A stretch of 64,000 nucleotides of DNA from Nodosilinea sp. LEGE 07088 (GTDB lineage Bacteria; Cyanobacteriota; Cyanobacteriia; Phormidesmidales; Phormidesmidaceae), in the NCBI RefSeq assembly GCF_015207395.1, contig NZ_JADEWX010000009.1, positions 1-64,000 of the forward strand. The letters are read 5' to 3'. The notes beneath the pieces are model-generated. The model did no database searches. It was not told the origin of the DNA and saw only the letters and a program-made list of their open reading frames with translations. The first letter of the stretch is position 1; every line of letters begins with the position of its first letter. This document shows positions 26,237-37,261 of this stretch, piece by piece. The translations under genes were made by a program, and so were the position numbers.

Positions 26237-27421
26237 TTAACTGTTTACGCCTTGCAATCGGCGGACGGGTGGTCTGGCCATGATTGCTTCTACCATAGCG
26301 TCTACGACATAATCGGCCTGTTCCAGCGTCATCCCCGGATACATGGGCAGCGAGAGAATTTCCTGGCTGAGGGCCTCGGCTTGGGGCAAACTGCCGAGGC
26401 CATGGCCGAGGGCGCGAAAGGCCGGCTGTAGGTGGCAGGGAATGGGGTAGTGAACGCCGGTTTGTACCCCAGCAGCAGTAAGTTGAGCCTGGATATTGGC
26501 GCGGCTGCTGGGGCAGGTTTCGGTGATGCGAACCACGTAGAGGTGGTAGATATGGCCAGGGCCAGCCTCGTTTTGGATGGGGATAATGCCGTGTTCGGCC
26601 AGGGGAGCCAGTCTGCGATCATAGTGCTCAGCCAGGGCGTAACGCGTCTGATTCCAAAGGGATAGATGGGGCAGCTTGACATTGAGAACAGCGGCTTGCA
26701 AGGTGTCTAGGCGGCTGTTAGTGCCCTGGGGCTCGGTGTGGCAGTACTTACTGGCCGCCCCGTAGTTACGCAGCGATCGCGCTGTGTTGGCTACCACTGC
26801 ATTGCGCGTGACAAACATACCGCCGTCACCCAGGGCACCCAGATTTTTGCTGGGGTAAAAACTAAAGGCCGCACCGAGACCAATAGAGCCTGCGGTATAA
26901 CCCTCGCGCTCAGCCAGGTGGGCCTGGGCGGCATCTTCGAAAATAATTAGCTGGTGGCGATCGGCTAAGTCGATCAGCCCCTGGGGCGACACCAGTTGGC
27001 CGTAGAGGTGCACCGGCACAATCGCGCGGGTGCGAGGGGTAATGGCTCGCTTGGCGGCGGTCAGATCGATCAGGGCGGTAGCGCGATCGCAGTCCACTAA
27101 TACCGGGGTAGCCCCGGTGCGCAGCACCCCGATCAGGGTGGCCACAAAGGTATTGGCGGGTAAAATCACCTCGTCGCCTGGGGCAATACCGCAGGCGACC
27201 AGCCCCAGGGCGATCGCATCGGTGCCGCAGCCTACGCCGACCCCAAACGAGGTGCCGCAGGCGGCCGCAAAATTGGCTTCAAAGTCTCTCAAGGCTTGGC
27301 CCAGCACAAAATCACCCTGGGTGATGACAGCGCTAATTACTCTGCCAATGGCCTCTTCAAGAGGCGCATGTTGCCAGGTCAAATCTACAAAGGGAATAGT
27401 CTGCAGAGAGGAAATAGACAT
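26237..27421 (-). CDS. DegT/DnrJ/EryC1-family sugar aminotransferase
   Basis: PLP-dependent aminotransferase of 394 residues that normally aminates a nucleotide-linked keto sugar for surface polysaccharides. The DegT blocks are present: GVGCGTDAI, PANTFVAT, VHLYGQ, FEDAAQAH (D163, with the PLP nitrogen) and the Schiff-base lysine K192 in SFYPSKNLGALGDGG. The C-terminal domain has YNNY-like GHIYHLYVV and the end TLEQADYV. Length fits. It is the first gene of a likely operon with the cyanoexosortase genes, 62 bases apart, tying it to glycosylated surface products. Confidence 0.92.
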   Translation of the reverse strand: MSISSLQTIPFVDLTWQHAPLEEAIGRVISAVITQGDFVLGQALRDFEANFAAACGTSFGVGVGCGTDAIALGLVACGIAPGDEVILPANTFVATLIGVLRTGATPVLVDCDRATALIDLTAAKRAITPRTRAIVPVHLYGQLVSPQGLIDLADRHQLIIFEDAAQAHLAEREGYTAGSIGLGAAFSFYPSKNLGALGDGGMFVTRNAVVANTARSLRNYGAASKYCHTEPQGTNSRLDTLQAAVLNVKLPHLSLWNQTRYALAEHYDRRLAPLAEHGIIPIQNEAGPGHIYHLYVVRITETCPSSRANIQAQLTAAGVQTGVHYPIPCHLQPAFRALGHGLGSLPQAEALSQEILSLPMYPGMTLEQADYVVDAMVEAIMARPPVRRLQGVNS

Positions 27422-27690
27422 ACTTAACAGGGTAAGTGTGGGCTGAGGCTGTTCATGCTCAGATTGCCCGGTTGCACACAGCCTGTAACTGGGGGTAAGT
27501 ACGGAGGAGAGCGCTCGCTACGGTAAAGCTATGGGCTCAGTTCAGCGCCCAAATACAGTCTGATCGTATCTGGAACCTCGCCCAGGCGATAAACTAGGTC
27601 AAGCCTGGCACCAGTTCCCACCATCAGCATCCTGACGCCAGGCTGGCACACGCGGAGCTAGACCCACCCTATACGGCTACCGTTATCTCT

Positions 27691-28035
27691 ATGGATTTTC
27701 AAACCGCTCGTGAGTTCGTGGTGCGCCAGACCCTGGGCACCCGAGAAGATTTGCCCGATACCTTCATTGCCTGCCTACGTCAGGGTAAGCCGCCTGTGCC
27801 CGGGCAGGTCACCTCCCTATTGCTCGCGCTCAAAGTACTGTTTGAAGGCTTAAAGAACGAGCCCACCCTCGATCGCACCCTCACCCAGGCCCTGTTCATT
27901 CTGGCCTACGAAAGCCGCCAACTCTACACCCAGGGTAAAAAGGCCGGGGTCTCTTGGCCACCCATGCTGGACGAAGATCTCGGTCGCATTGGCAAAGCGG
28001 CCCAGTCGATTGTATTTGGAGAATGGATGGGGTAG
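27691..28035 (+). CDS. Hypothetical protein, 114 aa
   Basis: Soluble, mostly helical protein, starting MDFQTAREFVVRQTLG and ending GKAAQSIVFGEWMG. The middle LLLALKVLFEGLKNEPTLD is amphipathic. I recognise no domain; the pattern is that of a conserved cyanobacterial protein sometimes placed near other small helical proteins. The 3' end runs into a 17-base tandem repeat. It lies 216 bases before groES and is probably a separate transcript. Confidence 0.68.
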   Translation: MDFQTAREFVVRQTLGTREDLPDTFIACLRQGKPPVPGQVTSLLLALKVLFEGLKNEPTLDRTLTQALFILAYESRQLYTQGKKAGVSWPPMLDEDLGRIGKAAQSIVFGEWMG

Positions 28036-28042
28036 GTGGGTT

Positions 28043-28091
28043 CGGTAGGAGATGGGCTGCGGTAGGAGATGGGCTGCGGTAGGAGGTGGGC
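28043..28091 (+). repeat. 17-bp tandem repeat
   Basis: CGGTAGGAGATGGGCTG repeats at 28043-28059 and 28060-28076, with a partial third copy to 28091. It fills the space between gene 27691 and the groESL control region. Confidence 0.7.
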
Positions 28092-28118
28092 AAGGAGTGT
28101 GAAAGTTTGCCCAAAAAA

Positions 28119-28134
28119 GTTCGGCAAACCGCAC
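28119..28134 (+). promoter_or_regulatory. K-box of groESL
   Basis: GTTCGGCAAACCGCAC matches the cyanobacterial K-box, GTTCGG-NNAN-CCNNAC, at every fixed base. The K-box is known as an element of positive or light-dependent control of groESL in cyanobacteria. It is 39 bases upstream of the CIRCE element. Confidence 0.8.
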
Positions 28135-28145
28135 CTGATAGAGAA

Positions 28146-28200
28146 TTGTCTAGAGCACTTTTGGGCGGCTAAATTAGCACTCAGGATGCGAGAGTGCTAA
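28146..28200 (+). promoter_or_regulatory. groESL promoter with CIRCE (HrcA operator)
   Basis: A perfect CIRCE element is present: TTAGCACTC (28174-28182), nine bases, GAGTGCTAA (28192-28200). A candidate promoter has -35 TTGTCT (28146-28151), 17 bases, then CTAAAT (28169-28174), overlapping the left CIRCE arm, as expected for repression by HrcA. The repressor gene is not in the window. Confidence 0.92.
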
Positions 28201-28251
28201 AGCATCCTGTCTATCGACAACATCTATTGCTTAACCATTTGGAGGTACGTC

Positions 28252-28563
28252 ATGGCCGCAGTTACCCTGAGCGTGTCTACTGTTAAACCCCTGGGCGATC
28301 GCATTTTGGTCAAAGTTAGCGAAGCCGAAGAAAAAACCGCTGGCGGCATTTTGCTGCCCGACACGGCTAAAGAAAAGCCCCAGGTGGGGGAAGTGGTGCA
28401 GGTTGGCCCCGGCAAACGCAACGACGATGGCTCGTTCCAAACCATGGAAGTTAAGGTCGGCGACAAAGTGCTCTACTCCAAGTACGCTGGCACCGACATC
28501 AAGCTTGGCAGCGACGACTACGTGCTGCTGCGCGAGACCGATGTGCTGGCCGCCCTGGGCTAG
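28252..28563 (+). CDS. groES: Co-chaperonin GroES
   Basis: Cytoplasmic 10-kDa co-chaperonin, 103 residues, that caps GroEL as a heptamer. Recognisable blocks: [12 protein letters not shown], the mobile loop [24 protein letters not shown], and the C-terminal [24 protein letters not shown] lies eight bases before the ATG. It follows the K-box and CIRCE and begins the groESL operon; cyanobacteria usually have this operon plus a second solitary groEL elsewhere. Confidence 0.98.
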   Translation: MAAVTLSVSTVKPLGDRILVKVSEAEEKTAGGILLPDTAKEKPQVGEVVQVGPGKRNDDGSFQTMEVKVGDKVLYSKYAGTDIKLGSDDYVLLRETDVLAALG

Positions 28564-30493
<1,930 letters not shown>

Positions 30494-30673
30494 AAACCGC
30501 TGAGGTAGTCCGTGTTTAGCTGGTTCTAAGGGATAAGCCAACAAATAGGGTATTATCGGCGTTATGCCCGCGTTCGCGTAGCGAGGCCAGCGGCCTCAGG
30601 CGGGAATCTACAGGGGAGCATCCACCCTGGCTGGTACCTCCTTTCAACACAAGTCCCTAAGCGAGCCTCAGAG

Positions 30674-30710
30674 ATCCCTGGATTCGTGAAGAATCCAGGG
30701 ATTTTCTTTT
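30674..30710 (+). terminator. Rho-independent terminator
   Basis: ATCCCTGGATTC (30674-30685) is perfectly complementary to GAATCCAGGGAT (30691-30702), followed by TTTCTTTT. It ends the groESL transcript, 180 bases after the groEL stop. A smaller palindrome with arms GAGGCC and GGCCTC lies at about 30582-30596. Confidence 0.88.
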
Positions 30711-30802
30711 AGCAAGCAGACATAGACTCAAAAGGTGAGGCCTACAATCTAAGAGATAGCGCCCGTCTAGAGGACGTTAAGTGGGCTTCTCCCTTTCCTG
30801 GG

Positions 30803-31561
30803 ATGGATCCTTATCTGGAGCACCCGGAGATTTGGCCGGGGGTTCACCTGCTACTAATTGCCGCTCTAGCCGAGGCGCTAGGCCCGCAGTTGCGACCCAA
30901 GTATTCGGTTTCGGTAGAAGTACGCATGTACGAAACCAGTGGCGATCAGGCGCTGCTGGTGGGCATTCCCGATGGGGCCATTCAAAGGGCTAAGCCGCAG
31001 GCCGAGATGCAGCCAACCACTGTGGCCGTGGCCCCACCACCCCAGCCAATTCAGGTAAGAGTGCCAATGCCGTTAACCGTTCGGCAGGGGTATTTAGAAG
31101 TTCGAGAAGTAGCTACTCGGGAGGTAGTGACGGCAGTCGAGTTGCTGTCGCCAATTAACAAGCGATCGGGAAGAGGACGACAGCCCTACGAAAACAAGCG
31201 AGAGCAGGTGCTCAGCAGCGCAACTCATTTTGTCGAAATTGATTTGCTGCGGGCCTATGAGCCAATGGCAATATTTGGGGCAGCGGGGCAGAGCGACTAT
31301 TGCATTTTGGTCAGCCGTAGCGAGCAAAGACCGATCGCAAGTCTCTATGCCTTTAGCGTGCAGAATACGATTCCAGCGTTTGCGCTGCCGCTGCGCGAGG
31401 ACGACTTAGAGCCTACAGTTGACCTGCAGGGATTGCTAAACGAGATCTACGACAAGTTTGGCTATGACCTGAAGCTCGACTATCGAGCAGAACCCGTATC
31501 ACCGTTAGCTAATGCCGTGGCAGCTTGGGGCAATGAGCTGCTAAAACAAGCTGGTTTTTGA
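30803..31561 (+). CDS. DUF4058 family protein, start lost or short
   Basis: Cyanobacterial DUF4058 protein of 252 residues, no known function, with strong sequence order: MDPYLEHPEIWPGVH, YLEVREVATREVVTAVELLSPINKR and FALPLREDDLEPTVDL. The family is related to PD-(D/E)XK-like folds, and E at VTAVELLSPINK could be a catalytic acid, but this is uncertain. Members usually start with SPFPGMDPYLE; here SPFPG is present in frame just upstream of ATG 30803, but no start codon lies before it (the codons are AAG TGG GCT). The ATG may serve, or the original start has mutated. Confidence 0.82.
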   Translation: MDPYLEHPEIWPGVHLLLIAALAEALGPQLRPKYSVSVEVRMYETSGDQALLVGIPDGAIQRAKPQAEMQPTTVAVAPPPQPIQVRVPMPLTVRQGYLEVREVATREVVTAVELLSPINKRSGRGRQPYENKREQVLSSATHFVEIDLLRAYEPMAIFGAAGQSDYCILVSRSEQRPIASLYAFSVQNTIPAFALPLREDDLEPTVDLQGLLNEIYDKFGYDLKLDYRAEPVSPLANAVAAWGNELLKQAGF

Positions 31562-32137
31562 CCACAGCTAACGACAGCCATGTCCCGCATTGAGTTGTTA
31601 CCCGCCCCAGCGGCACCCCCTAAAGCTAGGGCCATGGCTTTGAGCCGTATCCAAATCCCAGTGCTGCAAGCTCAATTCAGTTTGGCTGGGGAGTAGATGC
31701 GAGATGAGGTCCATAGGCTTAGCACAAGCGAGAGTGGATCCTCCTATTGTCTATGGCTCTCCCTAGATGGATCACTAAAAGTGGTCAAGAGCCCGAAGTT
31801 GACGCGATTTTGCAGCTGGGACTGAAGCTTGTCTGAAAGCCCGACGAAACCGAGGCTAATGGGAGGATTCATGCGGCACCTCCTGCCTGAATTGGGCACT
31901 CAGGTGCTGTGACAACATCTGACTGACCACACAAATCAGGCGTTGACGGTTCGGTTGCGGGAGGCGTGCCCACAAGCTCTGATTCAGCGGGCAGGTAGGC
32001 GGGGGGGCTCGTATCGCTCGGGCATGGTAAAGCGTCCTCCGAAGGCGATTGGGTTGCCTTAATTTTGGCGATCGTTTCAATCAATCGCTGTAAATCCGCC
32101 AGACTGATCTTCGGATACTGAGGCGACGACCGATTTA
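31562..32137. other. Gene-free, decayed stretch
   Basis: No gene is supported. Two minus-strand frames (31856-32084) of low complexity are present; one would read PQYPKISLADLQRLIETI upstream of its start, which looks protein-like but is short and unrecognised. The stretch lies before an IS-transposase remnant and is probably decayed mobile DNA. Confidence 0.4.
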
Positions 32138-32428
32138 TGGGGGCATTATGGCTGGGGCATTGAGACCAGTTATCGGGTGAAGAATCAATGCCGGATTCGC
32201 ACCACCACCAAGCATCCTGGGGTGCGTCTGTTATTTGTGGTGGTGGCGTTTCTGCTCGTGAATCTCTGGATTTGGCTGTTGTGGACTCAGCTCAGCGTGG
32301 GGCGTCGAGGTGGACGACGGGTCTACCAAGAGCGATTTCCTTTGAAAACGATGCTGGAATTCCTCTGCCATGCTGTTGAGCGCCGTTTCCCGCTCATCCA
32401 AGCTATTTTCCTACCCGCTACTGGATAA
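32138..32428 (+). pseudogene. C-terminal remnant of a transposase
   Basis: The frame reads HYGWGIETSYRVKNQ and RIRTTTKHPGVRLLFVVVAF followed by LLVNLWIWLLW and a basic tail, like the C-terminus of ISH3/ISH6-type DDE transposases: the GIETSYR block carries the last catalytic glutamate and is followed by the conserved hydrophobic NLW segment. The N-terminal two thirds, including both catalytic aspartates, are missing. GTG 32177 only opens the frame; it is not a real start. Confidence 0.72.
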
Positions 32429-32486
32429 TCTTTTTGATCTACTGATACTGTACCGATGCTCTAGCGCCTGACCTCTAAGGCCATCG

Positions 32487-35400
32487 CTACTGGGGCAAAA
32501 CTTCGGGAGCGTCTAGGGGCTCAGCCATGTTGCCCATCACGCTCTTAGAGCGCTGATTCCCAGGGCCAAAACCGCCGTGCAGCAGCGTGTAAAAGCACGG
32601 AATAATAAATAGCGTCAGCACCGTGGCCAGCGACAGCCCCGAAAACACGACCACGCCCAGGGGCTGCAAAAACTCTGACCCCTCACCGACGCCCAGGGCT
32701 AGGGGAAACAGACCCAGCACAGTGGTAAACGTCGTCATCAAAATTGGTCGCAGACGCCGAGGTGCTGCCTGTAGTATGGCCTCACGACGAGAACAGCCGG
32801 TGGCCTGATAAATTTGGTTGGCCAACTCCACCATAATGATGGCGTTGTTGACCACAATGCCTACCAGTAGCACGGCGCCTACCACCACGGTGGCCCCGAT
32901 CGCCGTCTGGGTGACGTACAGCCCTAAAATGCCCCCCGCTAATGCCAAGGGTACCGTCAGCATAATCACCAGTGGGTCGATAAGTGAGTTGTACTGCACC
33001 GCCATCACCACAAACACCAAAAAGGCCGCCAGCGCACCCAGCACCGCTAGAGAGGCCTGTAGCTCACGGTTAGTGGCCGCAGTAGAGCTAGGCAGCTGGG
33101 TAATTCCTAGAGGTAGCTCAAGCCCTGCTATGATCGCGTCGGCCTCAGCCAGTGCCTCGCCCAGGCTAGCGCCCTCAGTTAGGTCGCCAGCAATCAAAAA
33201 CACCTCTCGCCGATTAATTCGCTGAATCTCGCCCGGTGCAGGCCCCCGCCCCAGGCGAGCAATATCGCCCAGCTGAATCAGATCTCCCCCCTCGGTAAAC
33301 AGGGGAATATCGAGCAGCTGCGTCGATCGCTGCACGCTGCCGGGGGCAAGCTGCACCTTGACATCCACCAGACGGTTGCCCCGTTGGAGCTGAGTCGGCA
33401 CCGAGCCATTGAGGGCCGTTTGTAGCGTAGTGCCAATGTCCACTGCCGACAGGCCCAGGTCTTCGGCCCTGACCCAGTCGGGCAAAATGCGCATCTCGTC
33501 TTGGGGTGTTTCACCATCGGGGCGGTAGCGGGCTAAGGTCGCCTGTTCACCTAGGGCTGCCAGTACCTGTCGCCCCGCCTGTAGCAATGCTTCGGTATCT
33601 GCGCCCTGGAGCCCTAGATCGATATCTGAACGCACTGGAGAATTGCTCACAATTAGGCCGCGCACCGACTCAGGCCGAATGCTAATGCGAGTATCGACGA
33701 CGGGGAGCTGGTTCAATTTGGCGCTCATGCGCTCTACAAAAGCCCCGGTATCGGTGCCTGGCTTGAGCGTGATCGTGCTGCTACCGCGCAGGGTATTTGC
33801 GCTGGTGCTAGAGCCAAACAGCGAGCCTCCAGCGGTGGTAAACACATACTCGGTTTCGGGCTGGGCCAGCAGCTGTTCGTCAATGGCCGCCATGACTCGC
33901 TGATTGGCCTCTACGGTCGTCCCGGCCGGAAAGCGGGCACTAACGCTGGCCTGGCCAGTGCTGATGGTGGGTAAGATCTCCTGGGGAATTTGGCCCAGCA
34001 TTAAGTAGCTGCTGCCGCCAAACACCAGCAGCGCCACCAAAATCACCACCAGCTGTCGCTGTAGCACAAGGCTCAGCAGCTGCCCGTAGCCCAGTGTCAC
34101 CCCCTCCAGCCGATTGTTAAACCAGCGAAAGACGACCCAGTTTTGCAGGGAGCGTGAGCTGCGCCCCATGATCAGCCGCGAGGCCAGAGTCGGTACCACC
34201 GTTAGCCCCACCACTAGCGAGGCGGCGATCGCAAAGCTGACGGTCAGAATCAGTTCGTTAAAAATCAGCGAGATGAAGCCGCCAATGAGCAAAAAGGGCA
34301 ACACCGCGACCAGGTTAGTGGTCGTAGAGGCCAGCAGCGCGCTCTCCAGTTCTTGGCTGCTGGCTTCGGCCTGGAATATCGCCTCTCGAATGCTGTAGTC
34401 TTCTGTCTGACGAGATATCTCCATCTCCTCAGCCCGTTTGGCCATGTTTTCTAGCATCACAATAGAGTTATCCACCACGATGCCGACACCCAGAGCTAGG
34501 CCCCCCAAGCTAAATACGTTGAGCGATAAACCAAATAGCCCCATCAATACCAGGGCCGTCAACGTCGCTAGGGGAATCGCCGTGACAATAATCAAGGTCT
34601 GTCGCAGCGATCCTAAAAATAGCAGCACCGAGATGCCTGCCAGGGTGGCCCCGGTCAGCCCCGCCACGGCCACATTGCGAATGGAGTTGCGGATAAAGCG
34701 CGACTCATCAAGGGTGGCCGTCATCTCCATGCCCTCGGGCATTTGACCCACCCGGATCATCTCCGCTAGCTTGGCTTTGACCCCATCTACCACCTCAATG
34801 GTGTTGGCGCTGGGCTGCTTTTGAACACTGACTTTGACTGCAGGTTGGCCATTGAGGTTGACGAAGACGCGCTGTTCTTCCGTGCCATCAATCACCGTGG
34901 CTACATCCCGTAGATCCACATGCTGAGGCGGATTGGTGCCGGGTACGGTAATGGGGAGATGGCGGATTTCCTCGGCGGAGTCAAAGCGACCCACTAACCG
35001 GGTCAAGGTCTCAGTCTGGCCACCGCGAAGGCGACCGCCGGAGAAATCCTGGTTGCGATCGCTAAGGGCATCAATGACATCGGCCACATCGATGCCAGCC
35101 GCCTGGAGACGGCGCAGGTCAACATTCACCTGTACCTGCTCGTTGACACCGCCCGATACATCGGTATTGGCGACGCCAGGTACCTGCTGCAGCTCCCGTC
35201 CCAATTCTTCGTCAGCAAAGATGCGCAGATCTTGCAGGCTGAGACTGTCGGAGGTCAGCGCCATTTCGTAAACCGGCAGTTGGGAGGGGTCAAACTTAAA
35301 CAGTCGCGGGGTATCGATGGCATCGGGCAGGGTACTGCGGGCGCGGTTGAGGGTAGCGGTGGCGTCGTTGAGAGCCTGGTCGATGTCGCCACCGGGCTCA

Positions 35401-35717
35401 AAAAATAGGTCAATGCTGATGCGTCCTTCGCGGGTTTGAGAAAAGATCTGGACTACCCCCTCGGTAGCGGCCAGGGCCTCTTCTAAGGGGCGGGTAATCT
35501 CGTCTACCGCCACCTCTGGCGACAGCCCCGGTGCGTCACCGCGCAGCCCGATGCGAGGGTAGGTAATCGAAGGCAGCAGATCGACTGGTAGCTGCGAGGT
35601 AATAAAGAACCCCATTACAAAGACGGTCAAGGTCAACATCAGGGTGCCAATGTGCCGCCGAATGGCCAGACTGCTAATGCTAAAGCGATGGTTGGGGAAA
35701 GAGGAGGGAGTGGTCAT
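32487..35717 (-). CDS. RND efflux transporter (HAE1/AcrB family)
   Basis: Inner-membrane proton-driven exporter of 1076 residues with the RND duplication: helix 1, a large periplasmic loop, helices 2-6, helix 7, second loop, helices 8-12. Helix 4 carries GIVVDNSIVMLENM, with one aspartate and an asparagine where AcrB has two aspartates, as in several non-proteobacterial RND pumps. The C-terminal helix block GIVVNNAIIMVELAN and the RRLRPILMT motif are present. ATG 35717 is chosen; an open frame to 35807 has no family match. It follows an adaptor gene on the same strand and forms a two-gene efflux operon; no TolC-like gene is adjacent. Confidence 0.93.
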   Translation of the reverse strand: MTTPSSFPNHRFSISSLAIRRHIGTLMLTLTVFVMGFFITSQLPVDLLPSITYPRIGLRGDAPGLSPEVAVDEITRPLEEALAATEGVVQIFSQTREGRISIDLFFEPGGDIDQALNDATATLNRARSTLPDAIDTPRLFKFDPSQLPVYEMALTSDSLSLQDLRIFADEELGRELQQVPGVANTDVSGGVNEQVQVNVDLRRLQAAGIDVADVIDALSDRNQDFSGGRLRGGQTETLTRLVGRFDSAEEIRHLPITVPGTNPPQHVDLRDVATVIDGTEEQRVFVNLNGQPAVKVSVQKQPSANTIEVVDGVKAKLAEMIRVGQMPEGMEMTATLDESRFIRNSIRNVAVAGLTGATLAGISVLLFLGSLRQTLIIVTAIPLATLTALVLMGLFGLSLNVFSLGGLALGVGIVVDNSIVMLENMAKRAEEMEISRQTEDYSIREAIFQAEASSQELESALLASTTTNLVAVLPFLLIGGFISLIFNELILTVSFAIAASLVVGLTVVPTLASRLIMGRSSRSLQNWVVFRWFNNRLEGVTLGYGQLLSLVLQRQLVVILVALLVFGGSSYLMLGQIPQEILPTISTGQASVSARFPAGTTVEANQRVMAAIDEQLLAQPETEYVFTTAGGSLFGSSTSANTLRGSSTITLKPGTDTGAFVERMSAKLNQLPVVDTRISIRPESVRGLIVSNSPVRSDIDLGLQGADTEALLQAGRQVLAALGEQATLARYRPDGETPQDEMRILPDWVRAEDLGLSAVDIGTTLQTALNGSVPTQLQRGNRLVDVKVQLAPGSVQRSTQLLDIPLFTEGGDLIQLGDIARLGRGPAPGEIQRINRREVFLIAGDLTEGASLGEALAEADAIIAGLELPLGITQLPSSTAATNRELQASLAVLGALAAFLVFVVMAVQYNSLIDPLVIMLTVPLALAGGILGLYVTQTAIGATVVVGAVLLVGIVVNNAIIMVELANQIYQATGCSRREAILQAAPRRLRPILMTTFTTVLGLFPLALGVGEGSEFLQPLGVVVFSGLSLATVLTLFIIPCFYTLLHGGFGPGNQRSKSVMGNMAEPLDAPEVLPQ

Positions 35718-35730
35718 TGGAGGAGAGGGT

Positions 35731-35815
35731 GAGGAGAAGGAGTTGAGGAGAAGGAGTTGAGGGGGATAAGGAGGGGGTTGTGGGTACCCATCCACCCATC
35801 TGCACATCCACCCAT
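35731..35815. repeat. Heptamer-type tandem repeats between RND genes
   Basis: GAGGAGAAGGAGTT repeats at 35731-35744 and 35745-35758. CATCCACCCATCT also repeats at 35789-35801 and 35804-35816. They fill the gap between the adaptor and the pump gene and belong to the short tandem repeats typical of filamentous cyanobacteria. Confidence 0.6.
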
Positions 35816-37087
35816 CTACCCTTCGGAGGTCAAACTGAGCTCGACCGACTGACCCGTTTTGAGGGGCTGGCTACTGCGCACAACATACTGTTCCCCCGGG
35901 CTCATGCCGGCGATTAAGGTCACCTGACCATCGGTGCGATCGCCCACCTGCACCCGGCGGGCTTCAACCACTGCTTGACCGTCTGTTTGAGTGACGACAA
36001 ACACCTGGTTGGCCCCTGAATCGCCGTTACCCAGGGCACCTTCGGGGATAACTACCGCCTCAGACTGGCTGCCACTGCTGGTTACCCGAGCTAGCAGGCC
36101 GCTGCCGACTCGACTACCGGGGTTAGCGATCGTAATCTCGACGGGCAGCAGCCGTGAGGCGCTGTCTGCCACAGGTGAAATGCGCGTTACCTGCCCGGTA
36201 AAGGCCTCGCCGGGGAAGGCGTCAATTTGCAACTCCACCGATTGCCCGACCTGAAACTCCCCCAGGGCACTATCGGCCACCTCGGTCACTACCAGCACCT
36301 GCGACAGGTCCCCCAATGACAGCACGGCTTCGCCCGGTAGCACCAGATCCCCCGGTTCAGCCAACCGTTCTAACACCACCCCGGAGAGGGTAGCGGTGAG
36401 GTTGGTAAAGGAGAGGCGCTGCTGAGTTTCGCGCAAAATTGACCGCTGGGCCTCGACCCGCTGTTGAGCAGCGGCAATGGCCTGCTGGCGGGTGCGCACC
36501 TGGGCTTGGGACGATTGCAACGCCTGGTCTGCTGTGACTAATGTGGTCTGAGCCTGCTCGGCGACCTGGGTAGATACGGCCCCCTGGCTCGCTAAGGTCT
36601 CAAGGCGTTGGGCATCATTCCTGGCCTGCTGTAGCCTTACCCGCGCCTCTTCAATGGCGGTGCGAATGTCAGCTAACTCAGCCTCGGCCTGGGCTACCTC
36701 AAACTCGCGGGCGGCTAGCTCGGCCTGGGCCTCACCAACAGCAGTCTGCAAGATCACATCGTCTAGGGTGCCGACGAGTTGCCCCTGGGCGACGGCGTCA
36801 CCAACATCGAGGGAGAGGGCGAGCAGATGACCTTCGGCCTGGGAGCGCAGCGACACCTGGCGCACCGGGCGCGTGGTGCCGGTATAAACCCGACTGCTAT
36901 CTTCGGCGGCAGCGGCCACGGCCACATCGACTACCGCTGGCCCGGCATCGCGCTCGGCTTGAGCCTGGGCGACGGGTTCAACAGGTTTACCGCAGGCTAC
37001 CGTGGCGATCGCCACGCCGCCCACTGCGACCCAACCAGTCAGCGTACCCAGGTCTCGACCCAACTTTCGCCATCGACTGAAGACCAT
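35816..37087 (-). CDS. RND efflux periplasmic adaptor, lipoprotein
   Basis: Membrane fusion protein of 423 residues, bridging the RND pump and an outer-membrane channel. A lipoprotein signal is clear: a hydrophobic stretch then ATVACGK with the modified cysteine near residue 32. It is followed by the barrel-sandwich lipoyl half motif (GHLLALSLDVGDAVAQGQLV), a long coiled-coil hairpin of Gln/Ala/Glu repeats (about 120-220), the second lipoyl half (LSGVVLERLAEPGDLV), and beta-barrel domains. It is the first gene of the operon with the pump at 32487. A pentanucleotide repeat lies upstream. Confidence 0.93.
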   Translation of the reverse strand: MVFSRWRKLGRDLGTLTGWVAVGGVAIATVACGKPVEPVAQAQAERDAGPAVVDVAVAAAAEDSSRVYTGTTRPVRQVSLRSQAEGHLLALSLDVGDAVAQGQLVGTLDDVILQTAVGEAQAELAAREFEVAQAEAELADIRTAIEEARVRLQQARNDAQRLETLASQGAVSTQVAEQAQTTLVTADQALQSSQAQVRTRQQAIAAAQQRVEAQRSILRETQQRLSFTNLTATLSGVVLERLAEPGDLVLPGEAVLSLGDLSQVLVVTEVADSALGEFQVGQSVELQIDAFPGEAFTGQVTRISPVADSASRLLPVEITIANPGSRVGSGLLARVTSSGSQSEAVVIPEGALGNGDSGANQVFVVTQTDGQAVVEARRVQVGDRTDGQVTLIAGMSPGEQYVVRSSQPLKTGQSVELSLTSEG

Positions 37088-37116
37088 TGTGCCAAGTCCT
37101 AAATCGCCCGTTAGCT

Positions 37117-37136
37117 TTTACTTTACTTTACTTTAC
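37117..37136 (-). repeat. Pentanucleotide repeat (TTTAC)4 in RND promoter
   Basis: Four perfect TTTAC units on the plus strand; read on the minus strand GTAAA x4, 30-49 bases before the adaptor ATG at 37087. The number of units would shift the spacing of promoter elements or the leader. Confidence 0.75.
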
Positions 37137-37261
37137 ATTCGCTGGCTCAGCTTCTACCCTTCAGCAGAAGACGCCACCGCAGATGGGGCGGCTAGGGCAC
37201 TTGATTGCTTTATTTAGAATTTGAATTAGAGTCTGACTCAGACTCGCAATGGAAGGCTAGA

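Noticed and set aside
26161-28100. CRISPR array
   Set aside because: The repeats are short tandem units of 14-18 bases without spacers; no cas gene is in the window.
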